Assembly (NCBI GenBank): GCA_030407085.1
Contig: CM059582.1
Span: forward strand, 137,757,001-137,821,000
Length of the DNA stretch: 64,000 nt
From: Trichopria drosophilae
Lineage: Eukaryota; Arthropoda; Insecta; Hymenoptera; Diapriidae
Reading direction: 5' to 3'
Numbering within the stretch: position 1 is the first letter of the stretch; each line of letters starts with the position of its first letter. The position numbers and the translations under genes are program-made. This document shows positions 21,889 to 30,892 of this stretch, in pieces. Under the pieces are notes generated by a model that worked only from the letters and a program-made list of their open reading frames with translations, had not been told where the DNA came from and did not search any database.

Positions 21889-23245
21889 TCAATTATTTCG
21901 CTGAACATTTTGTCTATTCATTACTTGATCTAGGTTCTTGATTGTGAATGTTGTTTCTGTTAGCGGTTGGTATTTTGATATTTCCCTTATTTCCATATGT
22001 TCTGCTGTTACGTTTGCCTCTGTATCGTCCGGGAAGAGTCTTTTCAGGACTTCTCCCGCTGTCGTTTTCCAATCCAAAGTATAGCGGTCTTCTATCATTA
22101 TGTTGTTGGCTACTTCTTTAATTTTTATTCTATCGGTTTGCAATTTGTAAATTATACTCCAAGGATTTTGATTGCCTTCAAAAGTTGCGAAATTCATCCT
22201 GCTTTCGCCTTTTGTCCGGTTGACCTGCTTTGAATAATTCTTTCTTTTCGTTTGGTAGACCTGGTATAGCTCCTGCCTCGGGTCACGATCACGTTCAACA
22301 TTGAATGTACGTCTGGCTTTATAAGTTTCATTGTTCAATTTAGTAAGCTCCTCTGTCCACCACGGCGCGCGTTTGTAGAGTCTTTTTGTTTTTAGGTGCC
22401 GCGAGGTTGATTGCCTTTGTTATACTTTGATTTAACATTTTTATGGTTTGAATTAATTCTGCTGTATTGTTTAGTCTGATATTAGTGTTGTCCCAATCCA
22501 GTTTTAACGTGTCATGAAAAACTGTACAGTTAGCTCTAGCTAGAGAATATCCAGAGTGCGACCCCTCCTGTTCATCTTTAAGCCAGATTTTCGTTTTAGA
22601 CTTTTCGTTTTGACGTCTTAATTCATAGGTAATGGGTACGTGATCGCTCTCGTATAGAGATATTCTCTATCTCTCGCCTCCCAGCCCATGATGCTCCTTA
22701 CTTCCTTGGAAGCAAGAGTTACGTCTACTTTTCCAGTGCATGCTTCATTGACAACGGTAGGACCGCTATCAATTGTATTACAAATAATGAGTTGCTACTA
22801 CCCTATGAGCTCCTCTAGCAGTTCGCCTCTTCGGTCTGTTAAATCTGAGCCCCATAATGTGGATTTCGCATTCGCATCTATGCCGATGATGAGTTTTATG
22901 CCTTCTAGTTCTGTTAAAACTTTTTCGAGGTGTTCTAGGTAACCTTCTATGGAATGACTCCATTAAAAGTACCCGCTTGCTACATATAGGGTTTCCCCTT
23001 TATGTTTCGTTTCAACAACGACAAAGTGCGAATTTGATAGATGGTTGAGTTGCATGACATCGATTTCTTGATTGGTGACTGCTATTGCAGCTAGCGGGTA
23101 TGTGTCAATCGCCGTCGCAATCCTGATATGCCATCCCAGGCTACGAATTCGATTTGTCTTTTTGTTTACATGTGGTTCCTGCAAAATGAGGACGTCTGTT
23201 TTGTTGTCTTCTGCGAAGTTTCTAACTTAGAATAAGTTAACGTAG
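21889..23245 (-). pseudogene. R1-like LINE ORF2: endonuclease and linker, RT missing
   Basis: Minus strand from about 23245: NKTDVLILQEPHVNKKTNR (endonuclease start), LAAIAVTN, LYVASGYF, then HLEKVLTELEGIKLIIGIDA with ANAKSTLWGSDLTDRRG, and a later LASKEVRSIMGWE. The ASGYF and DANAKS.LW.S motifs are typical of R1-clade endonucleases. A linker continues to 21889 with multiple stops and frame changes, ending LDQVMNRQNV at the point where RT should begin. The element stops about 90 bp from the BEL LTR and its RT is not found on the other side of BEL. It joins gag at 23299-23985. Confidence 0.75.
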
Positions 23246-23298
23246 AATAAGTTTTCTTAGATAAAGAAAAAGTTTCTAGAAGAATTCTCAGATCATGG

Positions 23299-23985
23299 TT
23301 ATTGCAGACAATAATCAGTGGAATTGATTAGTCTTTCGTACGCCGCAGTGTACGAGGTACAGCATTTATCGTTGACATTATGACTATGATTCTTTTTGGA
23401 TTTTGTGCAATTGATGCACTTCTTTATTGGCGGTTCTGTCTTTTTGTGACAGTCTTGCCGTTTATGTCCTTTTTCGTTGCAGTGAGGGCAAATTTCCTCA
23501 CTAGTGGAGTGTTTGGATACGTGACCGTAACCCTGGCATCTGGAACACCTGGTTACCAACAAATAACCTTGAACTTTGCAACAGGCCCAGCCTATATACA
23601 GTCGTTCCTTTTCTAATATCTTTTTGCGTGTAAGTGGTGTTACTTCCACCACCCAATTTACATCGTTTGAGTCTTTCTTGCCCGTTTTAAATTTCAGTCT
23701 TATAGTATCCTTTCCGTTAGTTACTTCAGCATTTTGACTGATGATTGTCTCAGCCAGTTTAGCTTCCTCTATTTACTTACGTACATCGTAAATAATAATT
23801 CTAGGTAGCCTCTTTCGAGGTACCTCACATTCGACATTCTTTGTGGCATTTTTATTTTACTTGAACCTATCTAGATCCTCCTGGGTTGGAGTCTTTATGA
23901 TAAGTCCATTTCTTTTGTTTCTAATGTTTCTAACCTGAATTTTCGCCTTGGCGGGGTCGAAGGATTCAATTTATTTATTTATTTA
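23299..23985 (-). pseudogene. R1-like LINE gag, C-terminal half with three zinc knuckles
   Basis: The minus strand carries the RRM-like pre-knuckle segment (IRLKFKTGKK ... WVVEVTPLTRKKIL) and then CSRCQGYGHVSKHSTSEEIC, CPHCNEKGHKRQDC and CINC, i.e. three CCHC-type knuckles as in R1/I-type ORF1 proteins that chaperone LINE RNA. The end is natural (23299-23301). The upstream part contains stops near 23770 and 23860. The first half of such a gag lies separately at 25867-26546, displaced by about 1.9 kb of inserted sequence. Confidence 0.75.
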
Positions 23986-25007
23986 TTTATTTACATTAAA
24001 CGGGCCGAAGGCCCTTTATACAGTAGTAAACATAACGATCGCTTGATAAAGTAGAGTATAACGGTAACTAATGTGGTAAAAATGATGTTAAAAATAAAAT
24101 ATTATAAAAATAACGACGTAAATTACGCACGCATTACGTGAGCTCGAATTTGAGCTTTAAAAGCTCCGACGGAATCGCAATCCCTAAGCATAGGTGGAAC
24201 GGTATTCCACAGACGGCGTAGTCGTGTAACAGACGAGTAAAAACTATAATTTTCAGAATCATGTAGTTCAAAAAGTACACGTGGAGCCCGAAAGTTATAC
24301 GATCTATCACGAAAAGAAAATAATGATGAGATATTAATAGAATCAAACCAATTATGAGCAATTTTAAAAGCAAAAATATAATCATAGAATAAATGTAACT
24401 GTCGTATTGACATCAAATTAAATGTCTGCATAATTGGTTCATAATTATGATTAATATAACCCATTGGACTGTCAGTTTTAAAAGAAATATATCGTAATAT
24501 TTTATGCTGAACAGCTTCAAGTTGGTTGAACATAATCTGGGTGTAAGGAGACCAGATAACAGACGCATAGGTTAATATAGGCGTCACGAGCGTTTTAAAC
24601 AAATATAAAATGGTCTCTGGTTTACGAAAATCAAAAGTACACCTTTTAATAAACCCAGTTATTCGAAGAGCTTTCACGATAATAGAGCCGATATGACCCG
24701 AAAAACTAAAAGATCTATCGAAACGAACTCCTAAATCTAAGATGGATTCGACTGAAATTAATGGTGTACCATTAAGAATGTAATTGTACACCAGTGGAGA
24801 TCTACCTCTACAGAAAGTAATTAATTTACACTTTTTTAAATTTACAGGTAAATCGTTTTCAACAGACCACTTAAACAAATTTCTGACGTCTATTTGAAGT
24901 TTAGAAGCATCCATTGGAGTTATGATTCTATAATAGAGCTTAATGTCATCCGCGTAAATTAAACATTTCGCTGATCTGAGACATGCAGGCAGATCGTTTA
25001 CAAATGA
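23966..25007 (-). mobile_element. 5'-truncated jockey-like LINE with (TAAA)n tail
   Basis: The minus-strand 3' end reads GGGCCTTCGGCCCGTTTAATG followed by a (TAAA)n tail at about 23970-24000. The open RT region runs up to 25007, where it is abruptly fused to R1-type 5' UTR sequence. The body has no stops over 294 codons, so the insertion is young. Confidence 0.8.
24123..25007 (-). CDS. reverse transcriptase C-terminal two-thirds, jockey-like LINE
   Basis: An intact frame from VNDLPACLRSAKCLIYADDI (catalytic YADD) through the thumb (FDRSFSFSGHIGSI, LVTPILTYASVIWSP) to the C-terminal RLRRLWNTVP and a natural stop at 24123. Upstream of VNDL the apparent start (MCYGRRAES...) is translation of unrelated R1 5' UTR and is not part of the protein. 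The truncation lacks RT motifs A and B and the whole endonuclease, so it cannot be autonomous. Possible relatives are jockey or other CR1/jockey-superfamily LINEs. Confidence 0.8.
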   Translation of the reverse strand, partial: SFVNDLPACLRSAKCLIYADDIKLYYRIITPMDASKLQIDVRNLFKWSVENDLPVNLKKCKLITFCRGRSPLVYNYILNGTPLISVESILDLGVRFDRSFSFSGHIGSIIVKALRITGFIKRCTFDFRKPETILYLFKTLVTPILTYASVIWSPYTQIMFNQLEAVQHKILRYISFKTDSPMGYINHNYEPIMQTFNLMSIRQLHLFYDYIFAFKIAHNWFDSINISSLFSFRDRSYNFRAPRVLFELHDSENYSFYSSVTRLRRLWNTVPPMLRDCDSVGAFKAQIRAHVMRA

Positions 25008-25685
25008 TCGTTCGCGACACATCACCCATGTGTCATTCACGCTTTCTGCACGGCGCCCATAACACATTAGCCTTGGATTTTAGGTGGTTGAATTTGGTCA
25101 GGCCCTTCATTGAGAGCCTGCCCGGCATGATTGTATCTGCTAGGGAGCCGTGTCTCCCTGCCGGTATAGCCTTTAAAATCTTTAGGGCTTTCAAGCCCCC
25201 CACCACTTCGTGAAGCATATCCACCTACGACCCCGCGCTCGAGTGAGCTGGGGCAGCTGCTAGCCGACCGCAACGAGACTCTGCGTGGTATTTTCCTAAT
25301 AGGTCCCCCGAGGTTCTAAGATCATGTTTGGCTATATTAGTTATTCCCAGAGAGCAGAGCCCCATGCCAACTAAGCGCTAGATAATCTGGGAGAATAATC
25401 TGTAACGCCGTCGCATGTCACACGCACCACCGAGTGATGACGTGCCGCCAGTCCTTTTCGTTACCATTGGGCTGAGTTTGGAGTCTTGTATGTCAGCGAT
25501 GTCAATCGGATAATGGCTTCACGAGTAGACTACGGTATTCCAGACCATTCCTGAGCGAAATATACTTGGCTCCTCTTTACGGAGTCGGTACGTGCTCGAC
25601 ATGCAGCTTTTCCATGCTCTTTCCACACTGTTAACCGGTGGGCTAGGCCCCTCAATCAACCACATAACACACAATCCCTTAATAG
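25008..25685 (-). repeat. R1-like LINE 5' UTR, long copy
   Basis: Its first 185 bp (25008-25192) are almost identical to 26684-26860. On the minus strand the 26684 copy leads toward a gag start at 26546, which identifies the sequence as a LINE 5' UTR. GC-balanced, no ORF. It is fused at 25007 to the jockey-like LINE. Confidence 0.6.
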
Positions 25686-25689
25686 GGTC

Positions 25690-25860
25690 ATGATAAAAGA
25701 ACTAAAAAATATGCAATTTTGTATAACGATTTATGGTAGAAACTAAAATTCTTCGAGAAAAGTTTATTTTTGAATCTTTGGAAGACCATAAAATTTAATT
25801 ATATGATTCCTGTACAAAACGTTCATACCGAAAAGTCCACAGTATTAAAAGTCCAATTAA
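25690..25860 (-). pseudogene. Penelope-like element fragment D3
   Basis: The minus strand includes FYGLPKIQK, the PLE signature YGLPKIHK, in sequence closely related to 60770-60880. Only about 170 bp remains. Confidence 0.6.
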
Positions 25861-25866
25861 TAATTT

Positions 25867-26546
25867 TTACGCTATATCTTGGTAATTTGTTAACTCTTTA
25901 TTTTTGGGCTTCAAAAACAGAAGTTTGGGAGGCGGTCTGATGTTTGATCTTATGGCTTGCGATTTTGGCGTTACCATCCTTGAGGCAACGCTTGTATAGG
26001 AATCTGTCGTAGTTTTAGGCGGTTCAATTAGTTTACTTTGTGTCTTTAATTGATTGCGTTCCCTGTAACTTAGCATAATTGACCATGAGGTCAGTTATAA
26101 TAAGCAAAACATTGTCTAATGCCTGTTGTGCCTTTTCTTGCAGTTTCTCCAGTGGAGTTAATCATTAACTGTATTATTCCTTCGTTTGCGTAAAGCGCCT
26201 TGGGAATGGTTGCCGCATCGGTTATTTCAATGTGTACATCAGACTCGTCATCCTTAGTGCTGCCTTTGTTTCCGGTCAAGTCCGCGCTCTTGATTTTCTT
26301 TTCGTTTTTAATGTCACAGTCAGATTTCGAGGAAGATGTTTCTTTAGATCGCTTTTTCCTGGTTTCAACAATCTCTTCAGTCTCCATGCCAGCAACGGAG
26401 ATCTCCGAATCCGAGTCAGATTCTGAGTCCGGTGCAGTTCGGGTCTCATTCGGTGGTACTTTTTTGGTATCAGTCTCTTTCGTTGTTGCAGTTTTCTTTG
26501 TCGTGTTTGAGGTGCTTTCCTTGTCAGATCTATTGCTTGGGGCCAT
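25867..26546 (-). pseudogene. R1-like LINE gag, N-terminal half
   Basis: From an ATG at 26546 (MAPSNRSDKESTSNTT) the frame encodes a low-complexity, acidic then basic region (SESDSDSEISVAGMETEEI, TRKKRSKETSSSKSD) for 151 codons. It then breaks and continues in another frame at 26076-25867. The composition fits the N-terminal part of LINE gag proteins with nuclear-targeting basic tracts. It is preceded by a matching 5' UTR segment at 26684-26860. Assignment to the same R1 element as 23299-23985 is inference from order and strand. Confidence 0.5.
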
Positions 26547-26683
26547 TGCCTTGGTCGTTATAGTTTTTGGCCCGCTTAATTTAGTTTTGCTAAAAGCTAA
26601 AAGGCTAGCAAGCGCAGAGCCTTCATATGCAGCCTAGGGAATTGTTACTCAACGTGTTCCCCTGGACCCCGTTGAGGGACCGT

Positions 26684-26860
26684 TCGCGACACATCACCCA
26701 TGTGTCATTCACGCTTTCTGCACGGCGCCCATAACACATTAGCCTTGGATTTTAGGTGGTTGAATTTGGTCGGGCCCTTCATTGAGAGCCTGCCCGGCAT
26801 GATTGTATCTGCTAGGGAGCCGTGTCTCCCTGCCGGTATAGCCTTTAAAATCTTTAGGGC
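26684..26860 (-). repeat. R1-like LINE 5' UTR, truncated copy
   Basis: Direct repeat of 25008-25192 with one visible substitution (GTCAGGCCC versus GTCGGGCCC). Its upstream end at 26860 abuts a truncated MULE transposase, indicating a 5'-truncated LINE insertion into that gene. Confidence 0.8.
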
Positions 26861-26865
26861 TCAAT

Positions 26866-27488
26866 GACTCTTGCGTTCCAGTCAGACATTATTGTTGTTG
26901 GATATCTGACACGAATACCAGCAGATTCAGCATGTGCAAATACTATTTCGAAAACTTTGGCATATGCTGCTTCTGTTTTCGTTTGCAACAAGGCGTGTAC
27001 AAAAGGAAAGGGAATTTGTCGCAATCTTTCTCGTCGTATAGTTTTGTGAATATTAGCCGCTTCAGGTAAGTGTGCTTGTACGCCTTCTTCAAAGTTATGC
27101 ACTTCGCGCAACACTGCACTAGACGGACGTACCGGATGAGCAGTTGCTGAACACTGAAGGACAGAGATGTATGAATTTTCATAGGGGTATAGTATTATGT
27201 AAGTGTAGGAAACTTTACCTTAATATTATCCAGTACACGCAATGCTTCCACTTCATCGGGGTTCGGCTCATGACCTGTATGCTCATTCCCGGAACCGCCC
27301 TTCCGAATCACGACATGTCGTCCTGTGTTAACAGATGTTAAGCGAGCGGAACAGGTCTTTTTATGACGGCGCTTACAATATTTGATGTCACCTCTACTGT
27401 TGGATCCGACGTATAAAAATCTGCCCACATGCCCGTAAACATTACTACCGTTTATAATGATTTCGAGGTTGCGTAAAGCCATTGTCAA
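26866..27488 (-). pseudogene. MULE-type transposase with FLYWCH zinc finger, 5' part, one intron
   Basis: Exon 1 (27488-27219) encodes a FLYWCH-like domain: GRFLYVGSNSRGDIKYCKRR, TCSARLTS, then RKGGSGNEHTGHEPNPDEVE. A plausible intron (AAG/GTAAAG donor at 27218, CCTTCAG acceptor at 27154) is followed by exon 2, 27153-26866. Exon 2 has AHLPEAANIHKTIRRERLRQ and then KTEAAYAKVFEIVF, the Mutator-transposase segment 'L..KTE..Y..VF'. It ends at MSDWNARVIE, just at the second catalytic-Asp region, where LINE sequence begins at 26860. The middle (first catalytic Asp, the 'DGTFK' region) appears deleted between IPFPFVHAL and LQTKTE. Truncated and internally deleted, but without stops in the two exons. 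Confidence 0.65.
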
Positions 27489-27664
27489 AAATTTATCAAA
27501 AAAAATGTGTCCGAAAGCAGAGGTTACAGTATTGACAAGAAGTTATAAGAAATAATATCGATTCATTTATCCACATCGACATTCTTCGTTTCGAAATTCG
27601 AAATTCCATTTGATCGGAATTTACTGCGGACTTTTCGGCATGGACCTTTTGTCCAGATACCGAA

Positions 27665-27905
27665 TTATACGTTTCCAAAAATATTTAGCTGCTTAAGTTC
27701 TGACACATTATAATTTTTCCAATTTTTGATCGCGGAATTAATGCTCTTTTGTAAAGAAAATATATAAGTGTACAAGCTGATTTGATACGTTTTAGTATCT
27801 GATAAAAGCGAATTGATCTTATTTAAGTAGTCTTGTTTTAACATTTTAACGGACAGATTCGCCGGTAGCGCTAAACAATGCATGCGTGTGTGCGTGAGCG
27901 TAAGA
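27665..27905 (-). pseudogene. Penelope-like element fragment D2
   Basis: The minus strand reads MLKQDYLNKINSLLSDTKTY and continues with a helix-rich segment. It matches PLE sequence at 60880-61060 (LSDTKTY block, N-terminal to the palm domain). It belongs in order between fragments D1 (29030) and D3 (25690). Confidence 0.65.
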
Positions 27906-27929
27906 AGCATGTGAGTGTCGCGTAACGGG

Positions 27930-28760
27930 GCGGAACCTCAGTGTATAAATGGGGGGGGGGGGGAATTTCCGAATTTCGACAGTCGTCGCCAGACCGTCTC
28001 GAACTTGAGTGTAGGTTATTTAAGGTGTCTTCCCTCCCTTGCGGGGTTAAGGCACCCCCCCCCCCCCCCCCCGGGGGAATGGGGCCAAATTTTAGTGATG
28101 CGCCAGCACCGCTGGTTGTGCACACTCAAAAAAGATATACAACAAGTCAGCTACCACATTTATTAGCAACAAGCTGCCTGCCTTGATGCTTCTGTTGGTT
28201 CAGAGAACCTTTCTAACGTTGCCACGGCCCGCTAGAGGCCAACCCTTTCTGCGGTTACTGCCTGCACGGACACGGCACGCCGTAGCGCTCCCCCGTGTGG
28301 AACCCGCCGGCAGGGGCTTGACACCGCACCCTAGCTCCCCAGTACGGTGGGTCTCTCGAGTCGTTTCACGATCAGGCATTCGTCGGCACAGACCAGCCGA
28401 ACGATCGGGTCCGTGAGGTCGTCAATTCTCAAAACTTGCTAAGAGAAGCGGATCTTTCAAACGCATTGCTCCTCTTCGAGCTCGGGCACTTCGACCCCTC
28501 ACTCTTCCACAAAAATTGTGGACGGAGATAACCCACTCCGCTCTCTTCCACAAGTCCTCTGCGGGGAGACCGTCTCGAACTGTCTGTCGATCGACTTAAG
28601 CACGCGCTCCAATTCCCCGGCTATCGGTGGGCGGGTTGAGACCGTGCATTTAGCATAAACTTGCAGCGGCATTCAGGTCAGCGCACCTAGTGTCTCTGTC
28701 AAGATCGGGTAGGCAGGTTCCCCATTAATTGTATTTAATAAATGCTTTTTTTTCTCCTTG
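27930..28760. other. GC-rich non-coding block with poly-G and poly-C tracts
   Basis: Contains a G tract at about 27951-27962, a C tract at about 28053-28072 and a GC-rich stretch to 28740 ending in a T-rich tract and CTTGCAG, which resembles a splice acceptor. No coding similarity. I compared it mentally with rRNA and found no convincing match. It interrupts the order of PLE fragments D1 and D2, so it is probably an inserted element or the non-coding 5' end of one. Confidence 0.45.
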
Positions 28761-29029
28761 CAGGTGGAGTTACCAAAATAATTAGAGTTCGCCTAATAAA
28801 ATACGCATTCACAAAGAATTGTGAATGCATTTGTATGCGAAAATAGCAAAAAAGGAATAAATAATAAATATATTCTTGTATACCATACAATCCGTCTCTC
28901 AAGTCCACTTATTTTCCTAACCTGCACGTTTCAAGGTGGCAAATTTTATTTTTGCTTTTGTTAGCGCTAGTACATAATGGATTTGCATTATTTAAACAAA
29001 ATGTTATAACTTTAAAAAAAATAAAGTCA

Positions 29030-29253
29030 TTATTACCTTAACCATTTTTAAAATGAGACATAAAACTATGTAACACATTAACCCATTTATTCTTTATGTT
29101 ATTTTTTTCATTTAGTATAACATTCCCTTTATCATCGGTAATATTAGGAATTTTGGAAAATCCTATTTCCGAAATAAAAGCCTGAACTGAAAATTGTTTT
29201 GGTTTTTGAGTTGACGGACGTGGGGCTCGATAATTTGCGTCCGAATATTTCAC
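29030..29253 (-). pseudogene. Penelope-like element fragment D1
   Basis: The minus strand contains FSVQAFISEIGFSKIPNITD and the following DDKGNVILNEKNNI, corresponding to PLE sequence at 61085-61180 and 55440-55520. It is the most N-terminal of the three D fragments. Confidence 0.65.
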
Positions 29254-29299
29254 TGCAGGGCGGAAAATCGTGTTCTACTCGCGGAGTCTCTATTCCCGA

Positions 29300-30830
29300 A
29301 GTGTTAAAAAGAATTAAATAGAATGATAAGAAGCAGAAAAACAGAAAAAGGCACCAAAACGGTGATAGAGGCAAAAAATTAATACACGAAATTGCGGGAA
29401 ACGAAAATTTAAACAGTGTAAACGAGAGAAAGAATAGGAATGAGATAATATTAAAACAGATAAACGATAAATGGAACGTGCAAAATAGATGTTTGGGAAA
29501 GCTGTTTTATCGAGTTGCTAGAAGAAAAGAAAAGAATAGCGAACGGGAGGAAAGTAAGAAGACGGTAAGTCTGCAAGTTACGGGAGAAGCAGTAAGGAAT
29601 CAGATAAAAAAGTTAAAAACCAAGAAAACAGCAGGGGTGGGTAGAATTATGAACGGGATGTGGAAAGTAAGTAAGACGGAAATAATTGGATCATGGAGTG
29701 AAAGGGATTTCCAGAAGAATGGACGTAAGCGTTGATAATTTCAATAACAAATAAAAGTGACGAGAAGATAATCAAGAACTGTAGGGGATTGATGCTATTA
29801 GATAAGGGTATAAAATTTATGCAGGAATATTGAACGAAAAATTAATAGAAGAGGCAAATAACGTCGAAGCATGAAGCGAAACACAATATGGTTATAGAGA
29901 AGGGAGAGGGACGAAAGACGCTATAAAAATAATTAAATAAACAGTGGTTAGAGAAATAAGTAAAAAAAGAGTAAAAATATTTGCATTATTCGTAGATTTT
30001 AAAGCTGCATTTGGTTGAGTAAATAGCAAAATTTTATAGGAAATGTAATGAAAAATGTGAATAAACGAAGTAATAACACAAATGAAATATCAGGGCATAT
30101 TTGGTGCAGTAAAGGGGGAAGACGGTGGTGCCCAACATTATTTAATATATATACATATTGCTTAAAAACTCGAGAAAGGCATGGGAAACGTAAGAATAGC
30201 GAAAAAGAGAATTCTCACCTTAGAATATGAGGTCGACGTGGTATTACTCGCGAATACAGAAGACGGGATGAAAGTAGTGGTAAAATCAATACAAAGAATT
30301 TTCGAAGAGATATATGACGAATTGAATACTGAAAAATCTAAAGTAATGATATTTAAGAAGACTGGAGGAAGGGATATAAAATATAAAAGAATATGGAGAT
30401 GGAAACAAAATAAGTTATAATAGGTAAAAGAAATAAAATATCCAGGATATATACTGCAAAGGAAGAATGGGGATATAGAGTACATAAAAGCGAGAGTGTG
30501 GAAAACGGTAATGCAATGAAATGGATATGGCGTTTTGGGGAGAGAAAGATGAAAGGAGACTCGCAATGGGGGTGAGGTTTTACAACTCACTAGTAAAGAG
30601 CGCGGCATTATATGGAGTTGAGATATGGAGATTTAAAGACAGAATCGAATTAGAAAGGATAGAAGAAAGGTGCATAAGATGGGTACTGCATATAGAAAGA
30701 TGCATTCCACGGTACATAGTAAAGGAAGAGGCAAATAGAGAAACCGTGAGTGTAGAAACGGGACAACGGGCCATAAAATACGACGAAAAAATAAGGGAGG
30801 GAAAAGAGGAAATTACTGAGTAAATGCATG
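29300..30830 (+). pseudogene. LINE reverse-transcriptase pseudogene (ant-type jockey/R1-superfamily LINE)
   Basis: Purine-rich plus-strand coding remnant. In order: RNQIKKLKTKKTAGVG (pre-RT 'KKAAGVDGI'), LMLLDKGIKFMQEY ('LL....K+Y...L'), GYREGRGTKDAIKIIK, FALFVDFKAAFG (motif A), then PTLFNIYT (motif B end), a degenerate motif C, STEKSKVMIFKK-like NTEKSKVMIFKKTGGRDIKY, KYPGYILQRKNG, FYNSLVKSAALYGVEIWRFK and EERCIRWVLHIERCIPRYIV. Motif-C YADD is not preserved. Many stops and frame changes. After 30830 it runs into a G tract. Confidence 0.7.
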
Positions 30831-30854
30831 GAAGAAAGAAGGAGGTATAAAAGG

Positions 30855-30892
30855 GCGGGGGGGGGGGGATAATGTATGTATGTATGTATGTA
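30855..30892. repeat. poly-G tract and (ATGT)n microsatellite
   Basis: A G run at 30855-30868 followed by TGTATGTATGTATGTATGTA. On the minus strand the latter is the (TACA)n tail of the LINE that starts at 30893. Confidence 0.8.

Noticed and set aside
25067..25273. 68-codon minus-strand ORF
   Set aside because: Lies in the repeated LINE 5' UTR, which is non-coding in its other copy.
27930..28760. Possible rRNA or rDNA spacer
   Set aside because: GC-rich, but no conserved rRNA core word recognised; kept as unassigned.
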